From Micavibrio sp. UBA1672 (GTDB taxonomy: Bacteria; Pseudomonadota; Alphaproteobacteria; Micavibrionales; Micavibrionaceae): 19,442 nucleotides of DNA. Position numbers and translations under genes: made by a program. A model generated the notes under the pieces. That model saw only the letters and a program-made list of their open reading frames with translations, did no database searches and was not told the origin of the DNA. How positions within the stretch are numbered: the first letter of the stretch is position 1; the number at the start of each line of letters is the position of its first letter. Where the stretch lies: contig DCKO01000077.1 of assembly GCA_002320665.1 (NCBI GenBank), forward strand, positions 10,862-30,303, given 5' to 3'. This document shows positions 6,506 to 12,982 of this stretch, piece by piece.

Positions 6506-7291
6506 ATGAAAATAATCCATTTATCCGACCTACATTTTGGTACAGAGAAAGATAATATTATAAATAAACTTCTCGATAGTTTGAATCAAGCAAAGCCAGA
6601 CCTTACAATTATAAGCGGCGATTTTACACAAAGAGCCTTCACACAAGAATTTCAAAAAACCAAAGATTTTCTGAATAACCTGCCCTGCCCTGCTTTTTGT
6701 GTACCCGGCAATCATGACATTCCCGCATATAATTTGATCGAGCGTTTTTTTGAGCCCTACCAGAAATATCAAAATTTTATAAATAAAGACCTTTGTCCGG
6801 TCTATGAAAACGAAAAAATAAAATTGGCGGGTCTGAACTCTGCCAGACGAGCCTTACCACATTGGAACTGGGCAAATGGTACTATCTCAGCCGAACAAAG
6901 AGCAAGGTTGGACAGATTCTTCTATCCCCCCCCTAATGACACACGTTGGAAAATTTGTACTTTTCACCACCCAATACACAAAGTAGATACAATGCCCTTG
7001 GATGTTACTGTATTTGGTCGAAAAGCCACATTAAAGAAAATACAGGATTTAAAAATCGATCTTGTCCTTACCGGCCATGTTCACCATGCCTCAATAACAA
7101 CTTTAGGCAATGATACACATCAAACAGTATATTTAAGTGCTTCTACAGCTCTCTCAAACCGTACAAGAGATCAAGAAAACGGATTTAATCTTATTACACT
7201 AACAAAAAACACCATGACGATTGATATATACAAACTAAAAAATTCTAACTTCGAAAACTTCGAAACTTTTGAGCGTAAGAAAGAAAACTAA
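6506..7291 (+). CDS. Calcineurin-like metallophosphoesterase
   Basis: A 261-residue two-metal phosphoesterase. All signature blocks are present in order: SDLHFG (residues 7-12), ISGDFT, PGNHD, TFHHPIH and TGHVHH. There is no signal peptide, so it is cytosolic. Architecture resembles CpdA/Icc-type and other small phosphohydrolases; the substrate (cyclic nucleotide, nucleotide-lipid or other) cannot be assigned. Placement in an operon with a lipid kinase suggests a phospholipid-related substrate, as inference. Start 6506 is chosen because TAGGA precedes it and the protein then opens directly with the metal-binding strand. The last codons contain a 9-base tandem repeat AACTTCGAA (7247-7264). The stop overlaps the convergent DUF2254 gene by four bases. 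Confidence 0.9.
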   Translation: MKIIHLSDLHFGTEKDNIINKLLDSLNQAKPDLTIISGDFTQRAFTQEFQKTKDFLNNLPCPAFCVPGNHDIPAYNLIERFFEPYQKYQNFINKDLCPVYENEKIKLAGLNSARRALPHWNWANGTISAEQRARLDRFFYPPPNDTRWKICTFHHPIHKVDTMPLDVTVFGRKATLKKIQDLKIDLVLTGHVHHASITTLGNDTHQTVYLSASTALSNRTRDQENGFNLITLTKNTMTIDIYKLKNSNFENFETFERKKEN

Positions 7292-8604
7292 ACTTGTTCT
7301 AAAAGCTCCGAACATAAAGATTTCAAGTTTTCTATATCTAGAACTTGTTTATCAATATACGATAGATCAAATTCAATTTCCTTAAGTTGTCGTCTTAATC
7401 CGTTTTTTTGTGCCTTACTATGTGCTAAATCACATAAAATTTTTAATTTCTTTAAAAGATGAGCAACAATATCCGGCTTATCCCTTGCACTCTGGCGCAT
7501 TTGATCGAACGCACTAAAAATCAGATCTGCTTCATCGTTGTGTTTTGCCCATAACCTGACTTTATTTTTGCTATCAACATAATATTCAGATGGAATTTTT
7601 TTCTTGAACAAAATTGCCAAAGCTGATGACAGACGATCCAGTACAGTTATAGCCGTAAAATTATCATCCATACCCGGAGATTGTGCCCTTAAACCAATTT
7701 CCACCAAGTGACGAATAGAATATTCAATATCTTGGGTAGGCGTCCTTTGATTCCCCAAAATAAAGCACTTCCTGATCTCTTTTTCTATGTCTTCGCAATA
7801 ACTTTCCGAGGTGGGATATATATGCACCCCGTCTTCTCCCTCGACAAGAAAGTGACCTGCCTTGAAATGAATTTTGATATAAAGCCCGTGATCTTCGGCA
7901 ATTTGAACCATATGGTCATAATCAATATGTTGAACATACCCAAAGCGGTTAAAATACAGTCTTTGCCTTTTTCGTTTAAAATCCTTTGGCCATATATCAC
8001 CCTTATTTTCTTGAACGTTCTCGCTGTTTTCATCTTCGCTCTCAGTCAGACGGTTTAGCGCACAGATTAAATCATTAGTCACATGCAAAATCACCTGATC
8101 AGCAATACTTGATTTTGCAACATGATTCACAAAAGCCAACAGAACAAATAAGTTTGCAAAACACATCAAGAAAATGAAATTCAGGGTAACTTTTGGCACC
8201 CATTGCTCAGGGTTCTTGTCATGCAATATAGAAGACAGAAGAAAACACGCAACTATAGAGCCAAAAAACAGTCCGATATAGTTTTGCGTTTTCCTATCGC
8301 CCATAAAGCTACGGATTAACCTTGGCCCCAACTGTGTCGCTGCAAGCGAAAGAACAACCATCGTAATAGATATTGCCAGTGTCGCCATAGTAATCATTGA
8401 TGACTGTAAAGCCAATATGACGGACTTGGCATCGTCGTTACTGCCACTAAAAAAAAGCTGAGGCAAAATAGCATCCGAAAAATATTCTCTTTCCATGATA
8501 TACAAACCAAGAGTTGCAAAAAAATAAGCAATACAAAACAAAGCCGGTGTAAACCATAGATTTTCACGAAGTATCTGCCAGAAATTATATAATTTTGAAA
8601 TCAT
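7288..8604 (-). CDS. DUF2254 family membrane protein
   Basis: A 438-residue protein matching the DUF2254 pattern: an N-terminal membrane domain with about four helices (around residues 16-38, 68-90, 110-128 and 142-165), the conserved SMITMATLAISITMVVLSLAATQLGPRL-type stretch (shown here only in part) and a large soluble C-terminal part. The function of the family is unknown. It follows the PRC-barrel gene by 26 bases, so it is likely the last gene of the minus-strand operon. It meets the phosphoesterase tail-to-tail with a four-base overlap and no terminator between, so antisense readthrough is possible. Confidence 0.88.
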   Translation of the reverse strand: MISKLYNFWQILRENLWFTPALFCIAYFFATLGLYIMEREYFSDAILPQLFFSGSNDDAKSVILALQSSMITMATLAISITMVVLSLAATQLGPRLIRSFMGDRKTQNYIGLFFGSIVACFLLSSILHDKNPEQWVPKVTLNFIFLMCFANLFVLLAFVNHVAKSSIADQVILHVTNDLICALNRLTESEDENSENVQENKGDIWPKDFKRKRQRLYFNRFGYVQHIDYDHMVQIAEDHGLYIKIHFKAGHFLVEGEDGVHIYPTSESYCEDIEKEIRKCFILGNQRTPTQDIEYSIRHLVEIGLRAQSPGMDDNFTAITVLDRLSSALAILFKKKIPSEYYVDSKNKVRLWAKHNDEADLIFSAFDQMRQSARDKPDIVAHLLKKLKILCDLAHSKAQKNGLRRQLKEIEFDLSYIDKQVLDIENLKSLCSELLEQV

Positions 8605-8630
8605 ATCTGTCTGTAAGTGACAAGAAGCTC

Positions 8631-9272
8631 TTACTTACTCTCCCCATATAACATCTTGGCTAAGGCAATTGTTTGTTCCTTGTTTAATTGAATGAAAAAT
8701 ATATCTCCATTCTGAACAACTTTGACTTCATCTTCGGGAATAGAAAAAACCTGTGGCTTGCCTGTAGGAGTCAGGTCTTCTTTCAATGTAAAATTAAAGC
8801 TCTTGATACCACCTTCAGAACTTCTCACAGCCTGAATATCTCCTGCAATCTGACCCTGATCATCCAGAATTTTCCTATCAAAAACTTCTTCAATAAGCTC
8901 TTCCTTTGTAGGCATTTGTTTTGCCACATTTTCTGCAACTTCTTTAACGGTTGGCGCATCAGAACCTAAAGACTTTGAGTCTCCTGTAATCGCAGAAAAT
9001 ACACCTTCAACAAATTCTTTGACCTCGCCTTTCGTACTGGTTTCTGCGGAAGCAGCAGCTTCATTTTTTGCCATAGTGGCAGATGTGGCTACATTCTCTT
9101 GGAATACTTCTTCTTGGCCGTGAAACCATGATAAAAATATAGAAATTACAAGCGATACAAGTATAATCCATGTCAAAGCAGAGAGAACACGCTTTGCGAA
9201 TGGCTGATGAACTTCATCCGAATAAAAGACCGGAGAGGTTTCGGGATTGTGGTTCGGGTTATTTGTATTCAT
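8631..9272 (-). CDS. Membrane-anchored protein with PRC-barrel-like C-terminal domain
   Basis: A 213-residue protein with a short cytosolic N terminus, one transmembrane helix (about residues 32-50, LSALTWIILVSLVISIFLSW), an Ala/Glu-rich linker and a C-terminal domain. There, DRKILDDQGQIAGDIQAVR, a basic-acidic spacer and VVQNGDIFFIQLNKEQ fit the PRC-barrel layout. Start 9272 (MNTNNPNH) is chosen over the longer frame because AAAGAGGTAAAGACA precedes it and the upstream part overlaps the Pmp3 gene. It lies five bases after that gene. PRC barrels are general binding modules, so the partner is unknown. Confidence 0.72.
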   Translation of the reverse strand: MNTNNPNHNPETSPVFYSDEVHQPFAKRVLSALTWIILVSLVISIFLSWFHGQEEVFQENVATSATMAKNEAAASAETSTKGEVKEFVEGVFSAITGDSKSLGSDAPTVKEVAENVAKQMPTKEELIEEVFDRKILDDQGQIAGDIQAVRSSEGGIKSFNFTLKEDLTPTGKPQVFSIPEDEVKVVQNGDIFFIQLNKEQTIALAKMLYGESK

Positions 9273-9277
9273 TGTCT

Positions 9278-9448
9278 TTACCTCTTTGCTATAATGTAAA
9301 CGGCATGAATAATGCCAGGCAGATAACCAAGTAACGTTAAAATGATATTGATCCAAAAGTGTTTTGTTATACCAACTTCCATGGCCACACCAATTGGAGG
9401 TAATAAAACGGATAACAGAATGCGCAAGATATTCCCTCTTTCATTCAT
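9278..9448 (-). CDS. Pmp3/YqaE family small membrane protein
   Basis: A 56-residue two-helix membrane protein. The family signature is clear: ILRILLSVLLPPIGVAMEVG, then FWINIILTLLGYLPGIIHAVYII. Pmp3/YqaE proteins are stress-induced and affect membrane potential and ion tolerance in yeast, plants and bacteria. AAGGAG sits eight bases before ATG 9448. It lies 15 bases after the 66-residue gene and 5 bases before the PRC-barrel gene, firmly inside the minus-strand operon. Confidence 0.92.
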   Translation of the reverse strand: MNERGNILRILLSVLLPPIGVAMEVGITKHFWINIILTLLGYLPGIIHAVYIIAKR

Positions 9449-9463
9449 AAAGCATCTCCTTTT

Positions 9464-9664
9464 TTATTCCGTAAATTGATGGTTAATATCTGATTTCACA
9501 GTTTCTAAAGGTTGCCCACTACGTCTTTGTATCAAATCCACAACAACATCTTGTTCACTTAGAACCTGCGGCAACTCAGCGCCTTGTGGCCTGCCAAAAC
9601 AAACAAAAACAACATTTTCTAAATGCTCTATTTGGTTGATAAAATCTTTTTCTTGCCTAGTCAT
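9464..9664 (-). CDS. Small hypothetical protein
   Basis: A 66-residue soluble protein with no signal peptide or membrane helix and no family I recognise. The sequence alternates short hydrophobic strands (NVVFVCFG, DVVVDLIQ) with charged stretches. Its ATG overlaps the TAA of the preceding gene (TAATG), indicating translational coupling, and the Pmp3 gene follows 15 bases later. Confidence 0.6.
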   Translation of the reverse strand: MTRQEKDFINQIEHLENVVFVCFGRPQGAELPQVLSEQDVVVDLIQRRSGQPLETVKSDINHQFTE

Positions 9665-9888
9665 TATATATCCTCCATTTCACTGATTTTCTCTAATTCC
9701 CAAAGCAACTCTTCAGGTATGCGGGCTCTGGGGTCACCTGACGGAATTTCAACAATTTCCGGACTGTAATATTCCAGATAACTCTCTTCCTCGATTTCAG
9801 CCACGCCTTTTTCTAGATACTCGACTTCATCAAATGATCCAAAAGCTGCAACCATAACTGCACTGGATACTAATAATAGGTTTTTCAT
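9664..9888 (-). CDS. Small acidic exported protein
   Basis: A 74-residue protein with an N-terminal signal peptide (MKNLLLVSSAVMVAAFGS) and a very acidic mature part full of Glu, Asp and Tyr (EEESYLEYYSPEIVEIP). GGAG lies upstream of ATG 9888. It is the first gene after the EcfG-type promoter and is coupled to the next by a one-base overlap. No cysteine follows the signal, so it is not an obvious lipoprotein. Family not recognised. Confidence 0.62.
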   Translation of the reverse strand: MKNLLLVSSAVMVAAFGSFDEVEYLEKGVAEIEEESYLEYYSPEIVEIPSGDPRARIPEELLWELEKISEMEDI

Positions 9889-9904
9889 TTTTACTCCTTT
9901 TCCC

Positions 9905-9941
9905 GGATAAAAAATCCGCTCGTCTATACCAACGAGCGGAT
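9905..9941 (-). terminator. Intrinsic terminator behind csbD-like gene
   Basis: ATCCGCTCGT (9914-9923) and ACGAGCGGAT (9932-9941) form a perfect 10-base stem with an 8-base loop. Read on the minus strand it is followed by TTTTTT (9913-9908). It ends the transcript carrying the CsbD gene. One arm of the stem also contains the -10 element of the next promoter. Confidence 0.85.
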
Positions 9942-9955
9942 CAGATTTAAGTTCC
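9931..9955 (-). promoter_or_regulatory. EcfG-type promoter for the 9888-7288 operon
   Basis: On the minus strand, GGAAC (9955-9951), 16 bases, CGTT (9934-9931): a full match to the EcfG consensus. It lies 43 bases before ATG 9888 and drives the acidic exported protein, the 66-residue protein, Pmp3, the PRC-barrel protein and probably DUF2254. The -10 box is inside the terminator stem of the upstream gene. Confidence 0.7.
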
Positions 9956-9971
9956 TGATATATTTATAGTA

Positions 9972-10181
9972 TTATGCTGCCTTACTGATAGAATCCTCCC
10001 AGTCTTGCACCTGTTTCTCGGCATCATCACGGAGTACACCATAATTTTCCTGGATTGTGCCAATCAACTTTTCTCGACTGCCTTCAATCTGATCAAACTG
10101 ATCATCTGTAAGCTCACCCCATTGTTTCTGGACCTCGCCTTTAAATTGTTTCCAATTACCACTAAAAATATCCTTATTCAT
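9972..10181 (-). CDS. CsbD family stress protein
   Basis: A 69-residue CsbD-like protein, a family of small general-stress proteins (sigma-B controlled in Bacillus) whose molecular role is unknown. The hallmark opening is present: FSGNWKQFKGEVQKQWGELTDDQFDQIEG, here cited in its first residues, with the conserved 'GNWKQFKG' and 'WGELTDDD/Q' pieces, then REKLIGTIQENYG. Normal family length. AAAGGAGAAAGTT precedes ATG 10181. No separate promoter is visible in the 82-base gap, so it is probably read from the PRC-barrel gene upstream through a weak attenuator. Confidence 0.92.
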   Translation of the reverse strand: MNKDIFSGNWKQFKGEVQKQWGELTDDQFDQIEGSREKLIGTIQENYGVLRDDAEKQVQDWEDSISKAA

Positions 10182-10202
10182 AACTTTCTCCTTTCAAAAT
10201 TT

Positions 10203-10246
10203 AAAAAACTTATAAGACTTCCCCTGATCTAAAAAGTCAGGAGAAG
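10203..10246 (-). terminator. Weak terminator or attenuator before CsbD gene
   Basis: On the minus strand CTTCTCCTGA (10246-10237) pairs with TCAGGGGAAG (10227-10218) with one G-U pair. A T6 run comes only nine bases later (10208-10203), so termination should be partial. On the plus strand the stem has a C-A mismatch, so the element faces the minus strand. Confidence 0.5.
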
Positions 10247-10263
10247 CCTTCAACTTTAGAGGG

Positions 10264-11100
10264 TTAGTTTTGAAGGTTTTTCTTATATTGCTCAAACTGC
10301 ATTGCTTCATTCGTACTGAGTTTGAACTCGACACTCTTACCTTTTTTCATGACATCTGTATCGCCAAAGGCCAATGCTGCTTGTTCTCCACCAAGACCAA
10401 GAACTGTGCCAAAAGAAACAACGATTTTATCTGCCTCTCCATTATGGAAGATAAAATTATCGACATTGGCCAGTTCCTTACCGTTCGGATCCACAACATG
10501 ACCCTTGAGCATTTCATAAGCACTATATCCATTACTTGGAATTACACGCACATTTTCGCCAGCCTCTGCCGGGTCATACGAAAAATTTGCAGCCTTATCT
10601 ATCGTCTCTTCGGTAAGAGAGGTAATAATATCACCTTCCTGACTTCGACTGGTAATCAAGCTATAGTCAAAAGCAACCAATTTTCCTAATCCAGTAAAAT
10701 CTCCATCGCCTAAAACAACCATTTTAGCATTTCCATTTTGATCAAGGATAATGTCACGGACTTTGGCTACACGATCACCATTCACATTATAGACAGGTTG
10801 ACCAATGATAACCGTAGCAGTCTGGTTTGGATCAAAAACAATCTTTTCAACAGATGTTTGATCATCATTATCAGCCATGGCTTCTTTAACATCCCCATAC
10901 GTCTCTTCAACAGCATCAGAAATATTCTCTGCCGCTTCTGAAACATCTTTCTTGGTATTGTCCCAAGCCTTTTTGGCATCCTCTGAAAAACTACCGGTAG
11001 ATTTAGTATGATCAGGACCTGAGGTTTTGGTTTCTGCTATGGCCGGACTCGCGACCATAATAGCCAGAGCAGAAACTGCTGTTAAAAATGTCTTATTCAT
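10264..11100 (-). CDS. Exported protein with two PRC-barrel domains
   Basis: A 278-residue periplasmic protein. A signal peptide (residues 1-22, ending SPAIA) is followed by a charged helical segment (about 38-80, AKKAWDNTKKDVSEAAENIS) that recalls late-embryogenesis/CsbD-like stress helices. Two PRC-barrel-like repeats follow, near 95-170 (VIIGQPVYNVNGDRVAKVRD) and 195-262 (MLKGHVVDPNGKELANVDN). Such proteins are common in alphaproteobacterial stress regulons; the binding partner is unknown. AAGGAGAAGACA precedes ATG 11100. An EcfG-type promoter with full -35 and -10 lies 40 bases upstream. Confidence 0.88.
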   Translation of the reverse strand: MNKTFLTAVSALAIMVASPAIAETKTSGPDHTKSTGSFSEDAKKAWDNTKKDVSEAAENISDAVEETYGDVKEAMADNDDQTSVEKIVFDPNQTATVIIGQPVYNVNGDRVAKVRDIILDQNGNAKMVVLGDGDFTGLGKLVAFDYSLITSRSQEGDIITSLTEETIDKAANFSYDPAEAGENVRVIPSNGYSAYEMLKGHVVDPNGKELANVDNFIFHNGEADKIVVSFGTVLGLGGEQAALAFGDTDVMKKGKSVEFKLSTNEAMQFEQYKKNLQN

Positions 11101-11139
11101 TGTCTTCTCCTTTTGTAAGTATTCAATGATACTTGCACT

Positions 11140-11165
11140 AACGAGACCTATCGCATTTAAGTTCC
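11140..11165 (-). promoter_or_regulatory. EcfG-type promoter for the PRC-barrel/CsbD transcript
   Basis: On the minus strand GGAAC (11165-11161), 17 bases, CGTT (11143-11140), a full consensus match. The seven bases after GGAAC begin TTAAAT, as in the promoter at 9955-9931. Confidence 0.7.
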
Positions 11166-11175
11166 AATAAAAAAA

Positions 11176-11199
11176 CTGGCCTCATATTTCAGAGGCCAG
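11176..11199 (-). terminator. Intrinsic terminator behind the 86-residue gene
   Basis: CTGGCCTC (11176-11183) and GAGGCCAG (11192-11199) form a perfect 8-base stem; on the minus strand it is followed by TTTTTTTATT. It separates the 11528-11268 gene from the next promoter, whose -35 begins ten bases further on. Confidence 0.85.
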
Positions 11200-11209
11200 C
11201 TAGCGCAAT

Positions 11210-11256
11210 CAGGATAGTTTCGAGTGAGGGCTAGGGGTATAGGGAGAACTATCCTG
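11210..11256. other. Long-loop inverted repeat in 3' untranslated region
   Basis: CAGGATAGTT (11210-11219) and AACTATCCTG (11247-11256) are perfect inverted repeats around a 27-base purine-rich loop. The structure lies between the stop at 11268 and the terminator on the minus strand. It could stabilise the mRNA or be a binding site; no function can be assigned. Confidence 0.5.
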
Positions 11257-11267
11257 AGACACAAAAC

Positions 11268-11528
11268 TTATGACGTAAGAATATCAACCCGGCTAAATTT
11301 ACCGACTTTTTTCTGGACTTTATTTTTTAGCTCTTCCAAATCTGTCAAAAGATCAACCAAGTATGAGTCAAAGGCATCATGATCCAAATTTTCATCATTG
11401 TCGCCTTGGCTTCTTGCCCGTATGACAAGAATATTTTGTTTCTTCGAGCTAAAATCCTTCTTGAGATACATATCCGAAATCAGCGGATGAGAAATACCTG
11501 TTACTTTTTTAACTGTATTCGCAATCAT
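11268..11528 (-). CDS. Small hypothetical protein
   Basis: An 86-residue protein, soluble and mixed charge, with no family I recognise. Segments KKQNILVIRARSQG and YLVDLLTDLEELKNKVQKK suggest a small alpha/beta fold ending in a helix. Start 11528 (MIANTVKK) is chosen over a longer frame because AAGGAGTAAAGATC precedes it. It has its own terminator. No GGAAC element lies upstream, so unlike most neighbours it has no visible EcfG-type promoter. It is divergent from the DUF2383-like gene. Confidence 0.6.
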   Translation of the reverse strand: MIANTVKKVTGISHPLISDMYLKKDFSSKKQNILVIRARSQGDNDENLDHDAFDSYLVDLLTDLEELKNKVQKKVGKFSRVDILTS

Positions 11529-11658
11529 GATCTTTACTCCTTTTTTGCGTTGATACACGCTAAGTAATAAAGAGCATGTGTAACCGGATAATGACTCTTG
11601 TGTATCTGTTTTGAAAAACTTTGTTTCAATTTTGTAGCCAAAGATTTTGACTCATTGT

Positions 11659-11683
11659 GGAACGAAATACCTGCTCGGATGTT
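11659..11683 (+). promoter_or_regulatory. EcfG-type promoter for the DUF2383-like gene
   Basis: GGAAC (11659-11663), 17 bases, GTT (11681-11683), i.e. GGAAC-N16-TGTT. It lies 40 bases before ATG 11724. Confidence 0.6.
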
Positions 11684-11723
11684 GGATAAAACACATTCAC
11701 CTACAACTAAAGGAGAGACCATT

Positions 11724-12170
11724 ATGCTTTATATCAATAAAGAGCTTCAAAACCTCGCTAACATCAATGAGGATGCTTGTGAGTTCTACGAAGAAGCCTG
11801 CGAAAAGGCAGAAAGCTTGCAGATTAAATCAACTTTTCGTGATCTTGAAAAATTACACAAAGATGTTGTAATTAATTTGCAAGAGCATATTCGAGCAAAC
11901 GGAGAAACCCCCGAAACAGAAGAAACCTTCGCTGGAGGCGCACGTGAATTTTGGGGCAAATTAATGGCTTCAATTAGTAACGATATTGATGAAACACTCG
12001 TTACACATCTGGAAGAAGCAGAAGATCGTTGCTTGAATAAAATTCAGGATATTATAAAAGATGAGCAAATTCCTGAAACAACAAAATCTATGTTACAAAA
12101 TGAGTATCGTGCCCTTCAAAAAAGTCATGATTATATGAAGGCATTAAAAGAAACTATGAAGGCTGCATAA
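11724..12170 (+). CDS. DUF2383 (PA2169-like) four-helix-bundle protein
   Basis: A 149-residue all-helical protein similar to the DUF2383/PA2169 family, ferritin-like four-helix proteins found with stress genes. Visible helices include LQNLANINEDACEFYEEACE, RDLEKLHKDVVINLQEHI, a central segment with GGAREFWGKLMASISND and a last helix with MLQNEYRALQKSHDYMKAL. The His/Glu spacing could hold metal but no classic di-iron motif is certain. Start 11724 is fixed by AAAGGAG at 11709-11715; the frame upstream is not used. It is a single-gene unit between its own promoter and terminator. Confidence 0.8.
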   Translation: MLYINKELQNLANINEDACEFYEEACEKAESLQIKSTFRDLEKLHKDVVINLQEHIRANGETPETEETFAGGAREFWGKLMASISNDIDETLVTHLEEAEDRCLNKIQDIIKDEQIPETTKSMLQNEYRALQKSHDYMKALKETMKAA

Positions 12171-12192
12171 GTCTTATAATATCTACAAAAAC

Positions 12193-12222
12193 AAAAAAGC
12201 CCCCTTTTGGGGGCTTTTTTTT
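12193..12222. terminator. Bidirectional terminator
   Basis: GCCCCC and GGGGGC around a TTTT loop, flanked by A6 on the left and T9 on the right, serves the plus-strand DUF2383-like gene and the minus-strand gene ending at 12243. Confidence 0.92.
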
Positions 12223-12242
12223 TAACGCGTTTTTTAAATCAA

Positions 12243-12503
12243 CTAATCGCAACCACAATCATCCTCATCTATCTCATCCTTTGGAACATTCCCAATAGCA
12301 TGTTGCCTTGCCTCTGCCGCGGAATTCACGGAACCACTAGCCACAACACTACCATGATATGAGACAATCCATTTCCAGCTTTCGCGCTTTTGATTGCATT
12401 CCCAGCGATCTTTTTGCTTTTCTACACTAAGCTCATAATCATCTACATCAATGCACATTTTCTGAACCTGCCATTCATCTTTACTAACATCTGTAATCTG
12501 CAT
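12243..12503 (-). CDS. Small acidic hypothetical protein
   Basis: An 86-residue soluble protein. It has four tryptophans and a likely beta-rich middle (WKWIVSYHGSVVASGSVNS), then a short helix (AAEARQHAIGNVP) and an acidic tail ending DEDDCGCD. Four cysteines are present, two of them in that tail. No family recognised. AAGGAGATTAAAA precedes ATG 12503. It lies behind the terminator of the small membrane gene, so it depends on readthrough or on a promoter I cannot see. Confidence 0.62.
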   Translation of the reverse strand: MQITDVSKDEWQVQKMCIDVDDYELSVEKQKDRWECNQKRESWKWIVSYHGSVVASGSVNSAAEARQHAIGNVPKDEIDEDDCGCD

Positions 12504-12535
12504 TTTTAATCTCCTTAAAAATATAAAAAAAAGAA

Positions 12536-12557
12536 AAGCCCATTAAAATTTGGGCTT
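12536..12557 (-). terminator. Intrinsic terminator behind small membrane gene
   Basis: AAGCCCA (12536-12542) and TGGGCTT (12551-12557) pair around an 8-base AT loop. On the minus strand the stem is followed by a T-rich stretch (TTCTTTTTTTT). Confidence 0.75.
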
Positions 12558-12572
12558 CTCTATAATTCTTAC

Positions 12573-12743
12573 TTATTGTGCATCAGTGTTATCATCAATC
12601 TCATCGCCAATTTCTTCAATTGTCTCACTGAAGCTATTACTGATTTTTTCCGCTGGCGTTTCTTCATTGGCCTGAATCAACACAACAGCAAAAATACCGA
12701 TTAGTAAAACAACGATAATAGCGAGCAAACTATTGTTACCCAT
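12573..12743 (-). CDS. Tiny single-pass membrane protein
   Basis: A 56-residue protein with one N-terminal hydrophobic helix (residues 5-24, SLLAIIVVLLIGIFAVVLIQ) and an acidic tail (AEKISNSFSETIEEIGDEID). AAAGGAGGAAAGCT precedes ATG 12743. It follows the entericidin-like gene by 16 bases and is on the same transcript. Its acidic helical tail resembles the tail of that lipoprotein in style. Family not named. Confidence 0.7.
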   Translation of the reverse strand: MGNNSLLAIIVVLLIGIFAVVLIQANEETPAEKISNSFSETIEEIGDEIDDNTDAQ

Positions 12744-12759
12744 AGCTTTCCTCCTTTAC

Positions 12760-12900
12760 TTAATTAGCTGCATCCTGAACGCTTTCACCTGCGTTCTCAA
12801 TATCACGACCTGCGCCTTCAATGGTTTCACAAGCACTCAAAGCACCAAGACTGAGAATTGCCAAACCAAGAACTACTAAAGTTTTGAATTTTTTAAACAT
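12760..12900 (-). CDS. Entericidin-like lipoprotein
   Basis: A 46-residue lipoprotein. The signal peptide ends in a lipobox (LSAC, Cys24), followed by the entericidin pattern ETIEGAGRDIENAGESVQDAA. Entericidins A and B of enteric bacteria are small stress-induced, membrane-active lipoproteins; homologues are frequent targets of the general stress response in alphaproteobacteria. AAAGGAG lies upstream of ATG 12900, and an EcfG-type promoter 39 bases further. Confidence 0.9.
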   Translation of the reverse strand: MFKKFKTLVVLGLAILSLGALSACETIEGAGRDIENAGESVQDAAN

Positions 12901-12938
12901 GCCTTATTAATCTCCTTTCATCATATTCTGACAAAGCA

Positions 12939-12963
12939 AACAAATAAAAAGAGAAAAAGTTCC
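12939..12963 (-). promoter_or_regulatory. EcfG-type promoter for the entericidin-like operon
   Basis: On the minus strand GGAAC (12963-12959), 17 bases, GTT (12941-12939), i.e. GGAAC-N16-TGTT. The spacer is a T-rich stretch. Confidence 0.6.
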
Positions 12964-12982
12964 AGAAAAGAAGAAGATAAGC

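Noticed and set aside
7247..7264. The AACTTCGAA tandem as a regulatory site.
   Set aside because: It lies inside the phosphoesterase coding region and simply encodes repeated Asn-Phe-Glu; no regulatory context.
10270..10689. A 139-codon open frame on the plus strand opposite the exported PRC-barrel gene.
   Set aside because: It has no ribosome-binding site and an unlikely composition (many Cys, Ile and Phe), and it lies wholly antisense to a well-supported gene.
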